Below, piece after piece: positions 52,165-61,144 of a stretch of DNA of 64,000 nt. The DNA is taken from positions 186,001-250,000 of the forward strand of contig NZ_WKJL01000003.1 in the NCBI RefSeq assembly GCF_009674565.1. The letters are read 5' to 3'. Position numbers and translations under genes: made by a program. This DNA comes from Duganella aquatilis (GTDB lineage: Bacteria > Pseudomonadota > Gammaproteobacteria > Burkholderiales > Burkholderiaceae_D). Below the pieces are notes generated by a model that was not told the DNA's origin, ran no database searches, and saw only the letters and a program-made list of their open reading frames with translations. The stretch's first letter is position 1. The number at the start of each line of letters is the position of its first letter.

Positions 52165-52208
52165 GCGATCGACCTTTTCCTTGGGGGCCTTTATCTTAAT
52201 CTTTTTCC

Positions 52209-52334
52209 AAAAAAAAAGCCCGCTCAAGGAGCGGGCTGAAGTCTATTTCCTTGGAGGAGAATAGAGGAGACAGATGAATGATGCTGCATCGCGCCATATA
52301 AATCAAATTTATCTTTGCAATAGCAGAAATTCAC
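52209..52334 (-). ncRNA. Candidate small RNA, copy 2 of a duplicated 126-bp block
   Basis: Aligned without gaps to 51530-51655 at an offset of 679 bases. The TATATG (52300-52295), CU-rich core, terminator stem GCCCGCTC/GAGCGGGC (52218-52236) and U run are retained, while the terminator loop (AGA to AAG) and a few upstream bases differ. It lies between the SDR stop (52348) and the DUF3592-like start. Predicted transcript about 80 nt starting near 52288. Confidence 0.6.
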
Positions 52335-52347
52335 CAGTCGCATAACA

Positions 52348-53106
52348 TCACAACATCATGCCGCCGGAGGCTTCGATGCGCTGGCCATTGATCCAGCCGC
52401 TCTCCTCCGACAGCAGCGTCGCCACCGCGCCGCCGATGTCGTCCGCCTCGCCGACCCGGCCCAGCGCCGTGTTGCCCGCCACCATGGCGTTGACCTGCGG
52501 ATTGTCGCGCACCACGCCGCCGCTGAAGTCGGTGGCGATGGCGCCCGGCGCCAGCGTGTTGACGCGGATGCCGCGCGAGCCCAGTTCCTTGGCCAGGTAG
52601 CGCGTCAGCACCTCGACGCCGCCCTTCATCACCGCGTAAGCCGACTTGCCCGGCAGCGAGAAGCGCGCCAGGCCGCTGGAGACGTTCAGGATGCGTCCGC
52701 CATCGGCCAGTAGCGGCAGCAGCGACTGTGTCAGGAAAAATACACCTTTCAGATGCACGTTCATCAGCGCGTCGAACTGCTGCTCGCTGGTCTGCGCGAA
52801 CGGCACGTCGGCGCTGTTGCCGGCGTTGTTGACCAGCGCATCGAAGCTGTGGCGGCCGAAATCGCGCTCCAGCACCGCCGCGAAGGCGGACGTGAAATCG
52901 GCGAAACCGGCGACCACGCCGGCGTCCAGCTGCAGCGCCGTCGCCTTGCGGCCCAGCGCCCTCACCTGCGCCACGGTGGCTTCGGCCGCGTCGGCGCGGG
53001 CCTGATAAGTGATCACCACGTCCCAGCCGGCGCGCGCCAGATGCACGGCGGCGGATTTGCCCAGGCCCCGGCTGCCGCCGGTAATCAATGCAATACGGTT
53101 ACTCAT
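52348..53106 (-). CDS. SDR family oxidoreductase
   Basis: 252 residues from ATG 53106, GAGGAA upstream. Classical short-chain dehydrogenase: cofactor motif TGGSRGLG, 'VNNAGNSADV' (NNAG), catalytic Ser in 'NVSSGLARF', YAVMK (YxxxK) and 'GIRVNTLAPGAIATD'. NAD(P)-dependent reduction of an unknown carbonyl. Divergent from a LysR regulator of the type often found with such SDRs, which likely controls it. Confidence 0.9.
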   Translation of the reverse strand: MSNRIALITGGSRGLGKSAAVHLARAGWDVVITYQARADAAEATVAQVRALGRKATALQLDAGVVAGFADFTSAFAAVLERDFGRHSFDALVNNAGNSADVPFAQTSEQQFDALMNVHLKGVFFLTQSLLPLLADGGRILNVSSGLARFSLPGKSAYAVMKGGVEVLTRYLAKELGSRGIRVNTLAPGAIATDFSGGVVRDNPQVNAMVAGNTALGRVGEADDIGGAVATLLSEESGWINGQRIEASGGMML

Positions 53107-53161
53107 GATTGGTTTCCTCAATGAATACGGTCACCCTTGGACCGCCTTGAATAGAGTGTAG

Positions 53162-53180
53162 TTCCGTCCAATCATCGGAT
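53162..53180. promoter_or_regulatory. LysR-box candidate in the SDR-lysR gap
   Basis: TTCCG-N9-CGGAT, an imperfect dyad of the T-N11-A kind, between the divergent starts (53106 and 53214). Weak evidence from position and symmetry. Confidence 0.3.
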
Positions 53181-53213
53181 AAACTGTCTGAATACGACAT
53201 CACTAATCCAAAA

Positions 53214-54110
53214 ATGAAGACAATCCTTTCAACCGAAGACATGCGCATCTTTCTCTGGGTGGCACGGCTGTCCAGCTTTACCCGCGCCGCCGAGCAGTTG
53301 CAGGTGCCGCGCACCTCGATCTCGAACGCCATCCAGCGCCTGGAGGAACGCCTCGGCGCCCGCCTGCTCCAGCGCACCACGCGCCGCGTGCAGGTCACGC
53401 GCGAGGGCGAGGAATTGCTGGAGCGCTGCGAACGCCTGCTCGACGACTTGGACGAGATCGGCGCCCTGTTCCAGCAAGGCAGCCAGTTGAGCGGCCGCAT
53501 CCGGGCCGACATGCCGCTGGGGATGGCCGACGTGGTGCTGCCGCGCCTGCTGGAATTCCTGCAGGCGCACCCGGCGCTGCAAATCGACATCTTCAGCACC
53601 GACCGCCGCGTCGACCTGCTGGGCGAAGGCTTCGACGTGGTGGTGCGCGCCGGCCCGGTGGTGGATGAATCGCTGGTGTCGCGCACGCTGTTCGAGCTGC
53701 ACCTGCTCAACGTCGCCAGCCCTGGCTACGTGGCGGCGCACGGCATGCCGGCCCTGGACCAGCTGTCGCGGCACTGGCTGATCAATTACCAGCCCAATCC
53801 GGCCAGCCAGCCGGCGGTGTTCGAGTACCAGCAAGCCGGCGCCACGGTGCAGGCGCCGATGCCTTACAAGGTCACCGTCAACAACAGCATGGCCTACACC
53901 GCCGCCTGCTGCGCCGGCCTCGGCATCGCGCAGATTCCCCGCTCCCGCGCCCTGGCCGAGATCACCGCCGGCAGGATGGTGGAAGTACTGCCGCAGCACC
54001 TGGCCGCGCCGATGACGGTGCGGCTGCTGTTCCCGCACCGCCGCAACATCCCGCAGCGCGTGCGCGTGTTTGCCGACTGGCTGCGCGACATGGTGGCGGC
54101 GGCGGCATAA
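53214..54110 (+). CDS. LysR-family transcriptional regulator
   Basis: 298 residues. N-terminal winged helix-turn-helix: 'FLWVARLSSFTRAAEQLQVP', 'TSISNAIQRLEERLGARLLQ', 'TTRRVQVTREGEELLERC'. The rest is a substrate-binding-fold effector domain of the CrgA/DsdC-like subgroup ('GFDVVVRAGPVVDESLVSRT'). Probably regulates the divergent SDR gene and itself. Its stop overlaps the A run of the terminator serving the convergent prc gene. Confidence 0.92.
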   Translation: MKTILSTEDMRIFLWVARLSSFTRAAEQLQVPRTSISNAIQRLEERLGARLLQRTTRRVQVTREGEELLERCERLLDDLDEIGALFQQGSQLSGRIRADMPLGMADVVLPRLLEFLQAHPALQIDIFSTDRRVDLLGEGFDVVVRAGPVVDESLVSRTLFELHLLNVASPGYVAAHGMPALDQLSRHWLINYQPNPASQPAVFEYQQAGATVQAPMPYKVTVNNSMAYTAACCAGLGIAQIPRSRALAEITAGRMVEVLPQHLAAPMTVRLLFPHRRNIPQRVRVFADWLRDMVAAAA

Positions 54111-54145
54111 AAAAAGCCGAGGCCTGCGCGATGCAGGACTCGGCC
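54109..54145 (-). terminator. Rho-independent terminator of prc
   Basis: Stem GCCGAGGCCTGC / GCAGGACTCGGC with one mismatch and a 5-base loop, followed on the minus strand by seven U. Between the stops of lysR (54110) and prc (54166). Confidence 0.75.
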
Positions 54146-54165
54146 CCTGGTCCGGATGACCGGGA

Positions 54166-56421
54166 TTACTTGCTGTCGGCGGCAGCGTAAGGCAGCACGC
54201 GCGACGCCATGCGGGTGTCGGTCTTCAGCAGGCCCACTTCGTCGGCCAGGATGTGCACCGCTTCGTTCAGCAGCACGTCCTTGGCAGCCTTGGCCTGCTT
54301 CTCCGCTTCCAGCTCGGCGGCCAGCGAACGCTCGGAACCTTGCAGGCCGTCGTCGCTGCGCAGCGCGCCTTTCACGCCCGCCACTTTCGGCGCCGGCGCC
54401 GCCTTGCCGCTGGCCGGCTTGGCCGAAATCGCCTTGTTCAGCGCGTCTTTCGGGTCCGGCACCAGGATCGGATCATCGGCGCCCGGCGTCGGCGACAGCA
54501 GGCGCGCTTCGCGCAGCTTGGAGCGCGCTTCCTGCTGGTCGCGTTCCTTGCGGCGCACCACTTCGTTCAGCGAGATCGAGTTTTCCTTGCGCTGTTTTTT
54601 CACCAGGGCGATGTCTTCGGCCAGGTACTGGAAGTCCTTGTCCTTGTCCACGCGCGCCACGTGCTTTTTATCCAGCAGCGGCACGATTTCCTTGATGTCG
54701 CCGGCCGGAATGTATATGGCAGGCTTGATCTGGGTCCACGGCAGCGCGTTGTCGTAGCTCGACTCGCCGAAGGTGTCGGAATCGCCCATGGTCGGCAGCT
54801 TGATGTCCGGCGTCACGCCGCGCAGCTGGGTGGTGCCGCCGTTGATGCGGAAGAACTGGGCGATGGTGAACTTCAGCTCGCCGTAGTGCACCTTGTCGTT
54901 CTGCGCAAAGCGGTCCAGGCCGAACAGGGTCTGCACCGTGCCTTTGCCGAAGCTTGGCTCGCCGATGATGACGCCGCGGCCGTAGTCCTGGATCGCCGCC
55001 GCGAAAATCTCCGACGCCGACGCCGAACCACGGTTGATCAGCACGCCCAGCGGGCCGTCCCAGGCCATGCCCGGATCGGTGTCGCTTTCGACTTCAACCT
55101 TGTTGTCGCTGTTGCGCTGCATGACCACCGGGCCCTTGTCGATGAACAGGCCGGTCAGTTCCACCGCCTCGGTCAGCGAGCCGCCGCCGTTGTTGCGCAG
55201 GTCAATCAGCACGTTGTCGACCTTGTCCTTCTTCAGCTCGCCCAGCAGGCGCTTGACGTCGCGGGTGGCGCTCTTGAAGTCCTTGTCGCCCTTGCGGCGC
55301 GCCTCGAAGTCCATGTAGAAGGTTGGCAGCGAGATCACGCCGACGCGGCGCTTGGTGTTGCCGTCCTTGACTTCATACACGGCTTTCTTGGCCGCCTGCT
55401 CTTCCATGCTGATCTTCTGGCGCACCAGCGTGACGATGGTGTGCTTGGCGTCCGGGCCGGCGTCGGCGGGAATGATTTCCAGCTTGACGGTCGAATCCTT
55501 CGGACCGCGAATCATCGCCACCACGTCGTCCAGGCGCATGCCCAGCACTTCGGTCATCGGCGTTTTATCGTCCTTGGCCACGCCGACGATCTTGTCGCCG
55601 ACCTTGATCTTGCCGGACAGGCCGGCCGGGCTGCCGGTGACCACTTCGCGCACCACGGTGTAGTCGTCGCGGCTTTGCAGCACGCAGCCGATGCCTTCCA
55701 GCGACAGGCGCATGGCGATGTCGAACGACTCGGCCGCGCGCGGGCCCAGGTAGTTGGTGTGCGGCTCGATCGACATTGCGTAGGCGTTCATGAAGATCTG
55801 GAACACATCTTCATTGGTCAGCTTGCGCGACGGCGACAGATAGCCTTCATAGCGCTTGTCCAGCGTTTCGCGGATCGACTTGTCGTCCTTGCCGGCCAGC
55901 TTCAGGCGCAGCCATTCGTTCTTGACGCGCTTGCGCCACAGGTCCTTGATCTCGGCGTCGCTCTTGGCCCAGTCGGCCTTCTCGCGGTCGTACTGGTAGG
56001 TTTCGTCGGACGTGAAGTCGAACTTGCCCTTGACCAGCTCGCGGGCATAGGCGATGCGCTCGTTGAAGCGCTGCTGGTACTGGTTGAAGATGCCGAACGG
56101 GACGCTGAGGTTTTCGCCGGTGATGGCGTCGTCCAGGCGGGTGCGCACGATGGCGTACTGGTCGATGTCGGCCTGGGTGAAGAACATTTTCTCCGCGTCC
56201 AGCGACTTGAAGTAGCGGTCGAAGATTTTTTCCGACATGGCGTCATCGAGCGGCGCCGGTTTGTAATGCAGTTTGGTGAGGACCCGCGAAGCCCACAGGG
56301 CTGCCTGGGCCTGACCAGGCTGGGGTTTGAGAGGGGTATCCGCCGTTTTCTCTGGCACGGCGGCGCCGGCCTGCACTGACAGGGCCGCCATCACGGCCAC
56401 CAACAGCATTTGCTTCTTCAT
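54166..56421 (-). CDS. prc: Tail-specific carboxy-terminal protease Prc (S41)
   Basis: 751 residues from ATG 56421, with GGAG nine bases before. Signal peptide (MKKQMLLVAVMAALSVQAGA), N-terminal helical region, PDZ domain (about 235-330, 'LEGIGCVLQSRDDYTVVREV'), S41 protease core with 'DLRNNGGGSLTEAVELTGLF', catalytic Ser468 in NRGSASASEIFAAA and Lys493 in FGKGTVQ; the 25-residue spacing equals that of E. coli Prc. C-terminal DUF3340-type region. It degrades periplasmic proteins with nonpolar C-termini and helps control murein hydrolases. A frame extending to 56499 was rejected. Confidence 0.95.
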   Translation of the reverse strand: MKKQMLLVAVMAALSVQAGAAVPEKTADTPLKPQPGQAQAALWASRVLTKLHYKPAPLDDAMSEKIFDRYFKSLDAEKMFFTQADIDQYAIVRTRLDDAITGENLSVPFGIFNQYQQRFNERIAYARELVKGKFDFTSDETYQYDREKADWAKSDAEIKDLWRKRVKNEWLRLKLAGKDDKSIRETLDKRYEGYLSPSRKLTNEDVFQIFMNAYAMSIEPHTNYLGPRAAESFDIAMRLSLEGIGCVLQSRDDYTVVREVVTGSPAGLSGKIKVGDKIVGVAKDDKTPMTEVLGMRLDDVVAMIRGPKDSTVKLEIIPADAGPDAKHTIVTLVRQKISMEEQAAKKAVYEVKDGNTKRRVGVISLPTFYMDFEARRKGDKDFKSATRDVKRLLGELKKDKVDNVLIDLRNNGGGSLTEAVELTGLFIDKGPVVMQRNSDNKVEVESDTDPGMAWDGPLGVLINRGSASASEIFAAAIQDYGRGVIIGEPSFGKGTVQTLFGLDRFAQNDKVHYGELKFTIAQFFRINGGTTQLRGVTPDIKLPTMGDSDTFGESSYDNALPWTQIKPAIYIPAGDIKEIVPLLDKKHVARVDKDKDFQYLAEDIALVKKQRKENSISLNEVVRRKERDQQEARSKLREARLLSPTPGADDPILVPDPKDALNKAISAKPASGKAAPAPKVAGVKGALRSDDGLQGSERSLAAELEAEKQAKAAKDVLLNEAVHILADEVGLLKTDTRMASRVLPYAAADSK

Positions 56422-56659
56422 CGGCTTACTCCGGAACGTATTGATCAATTTTTGATAGGCGCTGCGCGCCCCCATTCTACAGGATAGCGGAACCCACACG
56501 GGGCTGGTATTTCAGAGTTTCTCTGGTTAAGCTTAAGGGCGGCTGAAATGAAACAGGCCTGATCTTTTTTTACTAAGTATATTCACTTACTTTTAGACAA
56601 GTTATTACTCAAGTCATTGTTTTATAAATAGAAATCTTTCGAGACATTCTTCGGTTTCA

Positions 56660-56687
56660 TTGCTTTATAGCAAAAATCTGCTATCAT
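56660..56687 (+). promoter_or_regulatory. Promoter candidate for the chemoreceptor gene
   Basis: TTGCTT (56660-56665), 16 bases, TATCAT (56682-56687) in the 392-base AT-rich gap between prc and the chemoreceptor (56422-56813). Leader of about 120 bases. Apart from this, the gap shows no gene or clear hairpin. Confidence 0.4.
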
Positions 56688-56813
56688 TGTAGTCCTGGTT
56701 TCATATTTGACGGCCACGCCCGTTTGCCGCCCGCAGACCGCTCCCGCACCCCCGGAGCATGCTCGATTCCGAGCGACCTCAAACCGCAGCACCTTTTTTC
56801 TCTGAAGAGAACA

Positions 56814-58787
56814 ATGAAAACAATAATGATGAATCCCCGTAACTGGGGTGTCGGTACGAAGATTACCGTTTTTACGTTTGGCCTGATCAGTGTTATTTTG
56901 GCAATCCTGCTCACCTTGATCAATATGAGCACCTCCGCCATGCTGAAGGAGCGCGCCAAAGCCAATGTCGCGTACAACCTCAGCGGCATCAGCAACACCG
57001 TTGAAGTGTTCAACTCCGCCATGATGAACGAGGCGTCCAGCTTCGCGCGCCTGTTCGCCTCGGACTTCAACGACGCCCCGTTCACGCTGGACACCGCCAC
57101 CAGCGTGGAGATCGCCGGCAAGCCGACGCCGTCGCTCAAGCACGGCGGCAAGACGCTCAACCTGGACTTCAGCATCCCGGACAAATTCACCAGCGACACC
57201 GGCGTCATCGCCACCATCTTTGCCGCCAAGGGCGAGGAATTCGTCCGCGTGACCACCTCGCTGAAGAAGGAAAACGGCGAACGCGCCGTCGGCACCGAAC
57301 TGGACCACGCCCACCCGAGCTATCCGCTGCTGCGCGCCGGTAACAGCTACATCGGCCTGGCCACGCTGTTCGGTAAGCAGTTCATTACCCAGTACGACCC
57401 GATCAAGGACGCCAGCGGCAAGGTCATCGGCGTGCTGTTCATCGGCCTCGACATCTCCAAAAACATGGCGATGCTGAAGGAGAAGATCAAGGCCATCAAG
57501 ATCGGCGAAACCGGCTACATCTACGTGATCAACGCCGCCCCCGGCAAGGCCCAGGGCGCCGCGCTGGTGCACCCGGCCAAGGAAGGCGAGAACCTGCTGG
57601 ACATCAAGAGCAGCGACGGCCGCTCGTTCTTGAAGGAAATGCTGGACGCCAAGGAAGGCAGCATGACCTATGACTGGGTGGAAAAAGACGGCGCCGCGCC
57701 GCGCGAGAAAATGGTCGAGTTCCACACCTTCAAGCCGTGGAACTGGCTAATCGTCGGCGGCACTTATACCGAGGAAATCACCCGCGAAGCGGCGCAGCTG
57801 CGCAACCGCTACGCCGTGCTGGGCCTGATCGCGCTGGTGCTGTTTGCCGTGCTGCTGTTCCTGCTGGTGCGTTCGGTGGTGTCGCGTCCGCTTGCGCGCG
57901 CCGAGGAAGCGGCCGAACGTATCGCCGAAGGCGACCTGGACGTGCATCTGGAGATCGACAACAAGGACGAGATCGGCCTGGTGCTGCGTTCGCTGAACAA
58001 TATCAGCCACAGCCTGTCCGGCGTGGTCGGCCAGGTGCGCCGCGGCGCCGAGCAGATCACCACCGCGTCGAGCGAAATCGCCCACGGCAACCTGGACCTG
58101 TCGCAGCGCACCGAAGAACAAGCTTCCAGCCTGGAAGAGACTGCCGCCTCGATGGAAGAACTGAGCAGCGCCGTCACGCAGAACGCAGAGAACGCCTCGC
58201 AGGCCAACCAGATGGCGCTGGCCGCGTCGGGCGTGGCCGCCAAGGGTGGCGAAGTGGTGGCGCAGGTGGTGGCGACCATGGGGTCGATCAACGATTCGTC
58301 GCGCAAGATTGTCGACATCATTTCGGTCATCGACGGTATCGCCTTCCAGACCAACATCCTGGCGCTGAACGCTGCGGTGGAAGCGGCGCGCGCCGGCGAG
58401 CAGGGCCGCGGCTTCGCGGTGGTGGCGTCCGAAGTGCGCAGCCTGGCGCAGCGCTCGGCCACCGCCGCCAAGGAAATCAAGGTGCTGATCGACGATTCCG
58501 TCAGCAAGGTGGAAACCGGCAGCAAGCAGGTGGAACAGGCCGGCGCCACCATGAAGGAAGTGGTGGACAGCGTGCGCCGCGTGACCGACATCATGGCCGA
58601 GATCAGCCACGCCAGCGAAGAGCAGCGCGCCGGCATCAGCCAGGTGCACGAAGCGGTAACCCAGATGGACCAGGTGACGCAGCAGAACGCCGCGCTGGTG
58701 GAAGAAGCCGCCGCCGCCGCGCAAGCGCTGCAGGACCAGGCACACGAGCTGGAAGACGTGGTCAAAATCTTCAAGCTGGCAAAATAG
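56814..58787 (+). CDS. Methyl-accepting chemotaxis protein with Cache sensor
   Basis: 657 residues from ATG 56814. Membrane segment 1 (about 18-38), a long periplasmic Cache_3/Cache_2 region (40-310; '[20 protein letters not shown]', '[20 protein letters not shown]'), membrane segment 2 (about 330-350), HAMP ('[20 protein letters not shown]') and the signalling hairpin with '[20 protein letters not shown]'. Such Cache receptors bind small organic acids; the ligand is unknown. No CheR/CheB-binding pentapeptide is present at the C-terminus (KIFKLAK). Stands alone and is followed by palindromic element D. Confidence 0.95.
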   Translation: MKTIMMNPRNWGVGTKITVFTFGLISVILAILLTLINMSTSAMLKERAKANVAYNLSGISNTVEVFNSAMMNEASSFARLFASDFNDAPFTLDTATSVEIAGKPTPSLKHGGKTLNLDFSIPDKFTSDTGVIATIFAAKGEEFVRVTTSLKKENGERAVGTELDHAHPSYPLLRAGNSYIGLATLFGKQFITQYDPIKDASGKVIGVLFIGLDISKNMAMLKEKIKAIKIGETGYIYVINAAPGKAQGAALVHPAKEGENLLDIKSSDGRSFLKEMLDAKEGSMTYDWVEKDGAAPREKMVEFHTFKPWNWLIVGGTYTEEITREAAQLRNRYAVLGLIALVLFAVLLFLLVRSVVSRPLARAEEAAERIAEGDLDVHLEIDNKDEIGLVLRSLNNISHSLSGVVGQVRRGAEQITTASSEIAHGNLDLSQRTEEQASSLEETAASMEELSSAVTQNAENASQANQMALAASGVAAKGGEVVAQVVATMGSINDSSRKIVDIISVIDGIAFQTNILALNAAVEAARAGEQGRGFAVVASEVRSLAQRSATAAKEIKVLIDDSVSKVETGSKQVEQAGATMKEVVDSVRRVTDIMAEISHASEEQRAGISQVHEAVTQMDQVTQQNAALVEEAAAAAQALQDQAHELEDVVKIFKLAK

Positions 58788-58789
58788 CC

Positions 58790-58838
58790 CCAAACGAAGG
58801 GGTCTGACCCCATGCGGGGTCAGACCCCGGCCGCAGCG
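58790..58838. repeat. Palindromic element D (GGGGTCTGACCCC type)
   Basis: GGGGTCTGACCCC (58799-58811), ATGC, GGGGTCAGACCCC (58816-58828), in a conserved context (CAAACGAA before, GGCCGCAGCG after). The 13-base arms are exact reverse complements. Directly after the chemoreceptor stop. Shares the core and context with element E (61779-61825). Confidence 0.85.
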
Positions 58839-58932
58839 CTGTGCGGGTTGCACAGGCGCTGCGCACATCACATCACAGGCCGCCCCGCCGCCCCTTGAAA
58901 CAGCGGCGGCTTTTTTCTTTTATAATTGCCGG

Positions 58933-59313
58933 ATGCGTATTCTTTTCCAGCAGCGGCGTTTGACCAGCCTGATCGTCTCCCTGGCGATCCTGCTGAACCT
59001 GTGCGCGCCGGCCATCAGCCATGCGATGACCGCGCTGTCGGCCAATCCGCTGGCCCTGGAAATCTGCAGCGCCACGCCTGCCGCCGGCGTGACGGCCGGC
59101 AAGCGCGCGCCTTCCGGCCTGCCCGCGCACGGCATCAAGCACTGCATGCTGTGCGCCGTCCACGCCACCGGCGACGCGCCGCCGCCGGCTGAAGCCGGCC
59201 TGTTGGCCGTGCTGGAAGGCCACGACGCCTATCCCGCGCTGCGCCCCGCCGCATCGCCTCCGCATCTCATCTGGTCCGACGCGCAACCGCGCGGGCCGCC
59301 TGCCGCAGCCTGA
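58933..59313 (+). CDS. DUF2946 family secreted protein
   Basis: 126 residues: signal-like segment 'LTSLIVSLAILLNLCAPAIS', then Cys46 in 'LEICSATPAA' and 'HGIKHCMLCAVH' near residue 94, the H-x-x-x-C-x-x-C core that defines DUF2946. The family occurs in copper gene clusters and may bind metal. The gene precedes SCO and PCuAC genes, supporting a role in copper handling. The ribosome site before the ATG at 58933 is weak. Confidence 0.8.
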   Translation: MRILFQQRRLTSLIVSLAILLNLCAPAISHAMTALSANPLALEICSATPAAGVTAGKRAPSGLPAHGIKHCMLCAVHATGDAPPPAEAGLLAVLEGHDAYPALRPAASPPHLIWSDAQPRGPPAAA

Positions 59314-59384
59314 TCCCGTCCGCCGCACCGCCGCGCCCTGCCCGGCGCGCCGTGCCCCGCAACATCCGCTCTACAGGATTATCT

Positions 59385-59999
59385 ATGCAACGCCGTCAAT
59401 TCATTTCGTCGTTGGCCATGCTGCCGCTTGCCGCCGGCAGCGCCCACGCCGCTTCCGGCTTCACCGCCCTCGACATCACCGGCAGCGCCATCGGCCCGGA
59501 CTACCAGCTGTTCTATGGCGACGGCAAGCCGGCCTCGCTGCGCGACTTCAAGGGCAAGGTGGTGATGCTGTTCTTCGGCTTCACCCAATGCCCGGACGTC
59601 TGCCCGACCGCGCTGGCGCGCTCGGTGGAAATCAAGCGCCTGCTCGGTCCGGATGGCGACAAGCTGCAGGTCGTCTTCGTCACCGTCGATCCGGAACGCG
59701 ACACCGCGCCGCTGCTGGCCGACTACATGCGCGCCTTCGATCCGACCTTCGTCGCCGTACGCGGCAACCTGGAGCAGACCGCCAAGGCCGCCAAGGACTT
59801 CAAGATTTTTTACCGCAAGGTGCCGAGCGGCAGTTCCTACACCATGGACCACACCGCCCTCACCTACGTGTTCGACGCCAGCGGCAAGATCCGCCTGGCG
59901 ATGAAGCACGCCGAAACCGCCCAGCAATGCGCCGACGACCTGCGCCTGCTGATGCATCCCAAGAAAGAAACTGGCTTCCTGAAAGGACTTTTCCAATGA
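59385..59999 (+). CDS. SCO1/SenC family copper-binding protein
   Basis: 204 residues from ATG 59385 (AGGA upstream). Signal peptide with 'MQRRQFISSLAMLPLAAGSA', thioredoxin-fold body, copper motif CPDVCP (Cys69, Cys73) and the distant His156 ('YTMDHTALTY'), the three known copper ligands of SCO proteins. Delivers or reduces copper for the CuA centre of cytochrome oxidase. The stop overlaps the PCuAC start (ATGA), fitting a joint pathway. Confidence 0.93.
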   Translation: MQRRQFISSLAMLPLAAGSAHAASGFTALDITGSAIGPDYQLFYGDGKPASLRDFKGKVVMLFFGFTQCPDVCPTALARSVEIKRLLGPDGDKLQVVFVTVDPERDTAPLLADYMRAFDPTFVAVRGNLEQTAKAAKDFKIFYRKVPSGSSYTMDHTALTYVFDASGKIRLAMKHAETAQQCADDLRLLMHPKKETGFLKGLFQ

Positions 60000-60424
60000 A
60001 AAAACTACTCTCCCTGCTGTTGATGGCCGCCCTGCCGGCGCTGGCCCAGGTGACGGTTGGCGAACCATGGGTGCGCGCCACTGTGGCCGCGCAAAAAGCC
60101 ACCGGCGCCTTCATGACGCTGACCTCAACCCAGGCCACCAAGCTGGTGGGCGTCAGCTCGCCGGTGGCCGGCACGGTCGAAGTGCACGAAATGAAAATGG
60201 TGGACGACATGATGAAAATGCGCCAGCTGCCATCGCTGGACCTGCCGGCCGGCCAGGCGGTCAAGCTGGCGCCGGGCGGCTACCACCTGATGCTGCTGAA
60301 CCTGAAGCAGCCGCTGAAGGAAGGCGACAAAGTGCCGCTGACGCTGGAAATCGAAGACGCGCAGAAAGTACGCAGCAAAGTCGTCGTCGAAGCGCCGGTC
60401 AAGCCGCTCAACGCAGCACACTGA
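59996..60424 (+). CDS. Periplasmic copper chaperone PCu(A)C
   Basis: 142 residues: signal 'MKKLLSLLLMAALPALAQ' and a cupredoxin-like domain (DUF461) with His64, Met75, His97 and Met99, i.e. an exact H-X10-M-X21-H-X-M copper site ('VEVHEMKMVD', 'MMKMRQ', 'GGYHLMLLNL'). PCuAC passes Cu(I) to SCO or CuA. The ATG overlaps the SCO stop. Palindromic element C starts four bases after its stop. Confidence 0.95.
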   Translation: MKKLLSLLLMAALPALAQVTVGEPWVRATVAAQKATGAFMTLTSTQATKLVGVSSPVAGTVEVHEMKMVDDMMKMRQLPSLDLPAGQAVKLAPGGYHLMLLNLKQPLKEGDKVPLTLEIEDAQKVRSKVVVEAPVKPLNAAH

Positions 60425-60427
60425 AAT

Positions 60428-60487
60428 CCGGGGTCAGTTCTGCCAATCGCACACGAGCTCATGTACCAATGGCAGAACTGACCCCGG
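60428..60487. repeat. Inverted-repeat element C of the GGGGTCAG family
   Basis: CCGGGGTCAGTTCTGCCA ... TGGCAGAACTGACCCCGG, exact 18-base arms, a 24-base centre, then TTTT. It is the inverted copy of element B (40722-40781) with one base different. It starts four bases after the PCuAC stop and its interior supplies the last codons and stop (60459-60461) of the convergent M50-like gene. Confidence 0.88.
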
Positions 60488-61007
60488 TTTTGGCGCCCCA
60501 GGCCAGGCCGGCAATCAGAAGGTAAGGCCACGACCGCAGCGAGATTTTCCAGTCCGTGGTCGAGGGCCAGCATGCGAGGAATTGTGGCGCCACGGCGAAT
60601 GCCAGCGCCACGTCCAGCCACTGGAAATGCAGGCCGCTGCGGGTGCGCCACCAGGCCACCATGAACGGCAGCACCACCACCGCGAACGGCGCCAGTGCCG
60701 ACGGCGCCGCGTTGTACCAGCGCACCCGCGTCAGGCGCACCGATCCCAATTCCCAGCCCTGCCCGATGCGCCGCGGTATCACCGTGAAGGCGGCCGGCCG
60801 CGCGCCCGTCACCAGGCCGGCAACGAAATGCGCCAGCTCATGGCAGATGGTGCCTGCCAGCGTGAACAAAAAAAAGAAAGGGTGCCGCGCCGACAAGGCG
60901 CGGATCAGCAGCGCCAGCAACAGGGACGGCGCCAGATAAATCAGGATGTCGCGATGGTCGCAGAACCACGAGGGCGCCAGCACGCTGCATTCAAACAGGC
61001 TGCTCAT
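60459..61007 (-). CDS. M50-like membrane metalloprotease family protein
   Basis: 182 residues from ATG 61007 with GAGGA before it. Zinc motif HELAH in 'GTICHELAHFVAGLVTGARP' after a membrane helix; three to four further membrane segments. The size and order recall short M50 (site-2-protease-like) proteins, but I do not see a clear LDG motif; the role is unknown. The last nine or so codons ('VSSAIGT' end) are encoded by repeat element C, so the natural C-terminus may have been replaced. Confidence 0.72.
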   Translation of the reverse strand: MSSLFECSVLAPSWFCDHRDILIYLAPSLLLALLIRALSARHPFFFLFTLAGTICHELAHFVAGLVTGARPAAFTVIPRRIGQGWELGSVRLTRVRWYNAAPSALAPFAVVVLPFMVAWWRTRSGLHFQWLDVALAFAVAPQFLACWPSTTDWKISLRSWPYLLIAGLAWGAKTGVSSAIGT

Positions 61008-61144
61008 GCGGCATCCTCGCACGGCGCCGGGACGGCGTCAATTCTGCCCCCAATGAGGGAGATATCGCCTGCCGGTTCAAGGGATTCCGCCTGGCCGCGG
61101 TGTGCCTACAATCTGCAATCCTCCCCTCATTGCGAGAACACATC

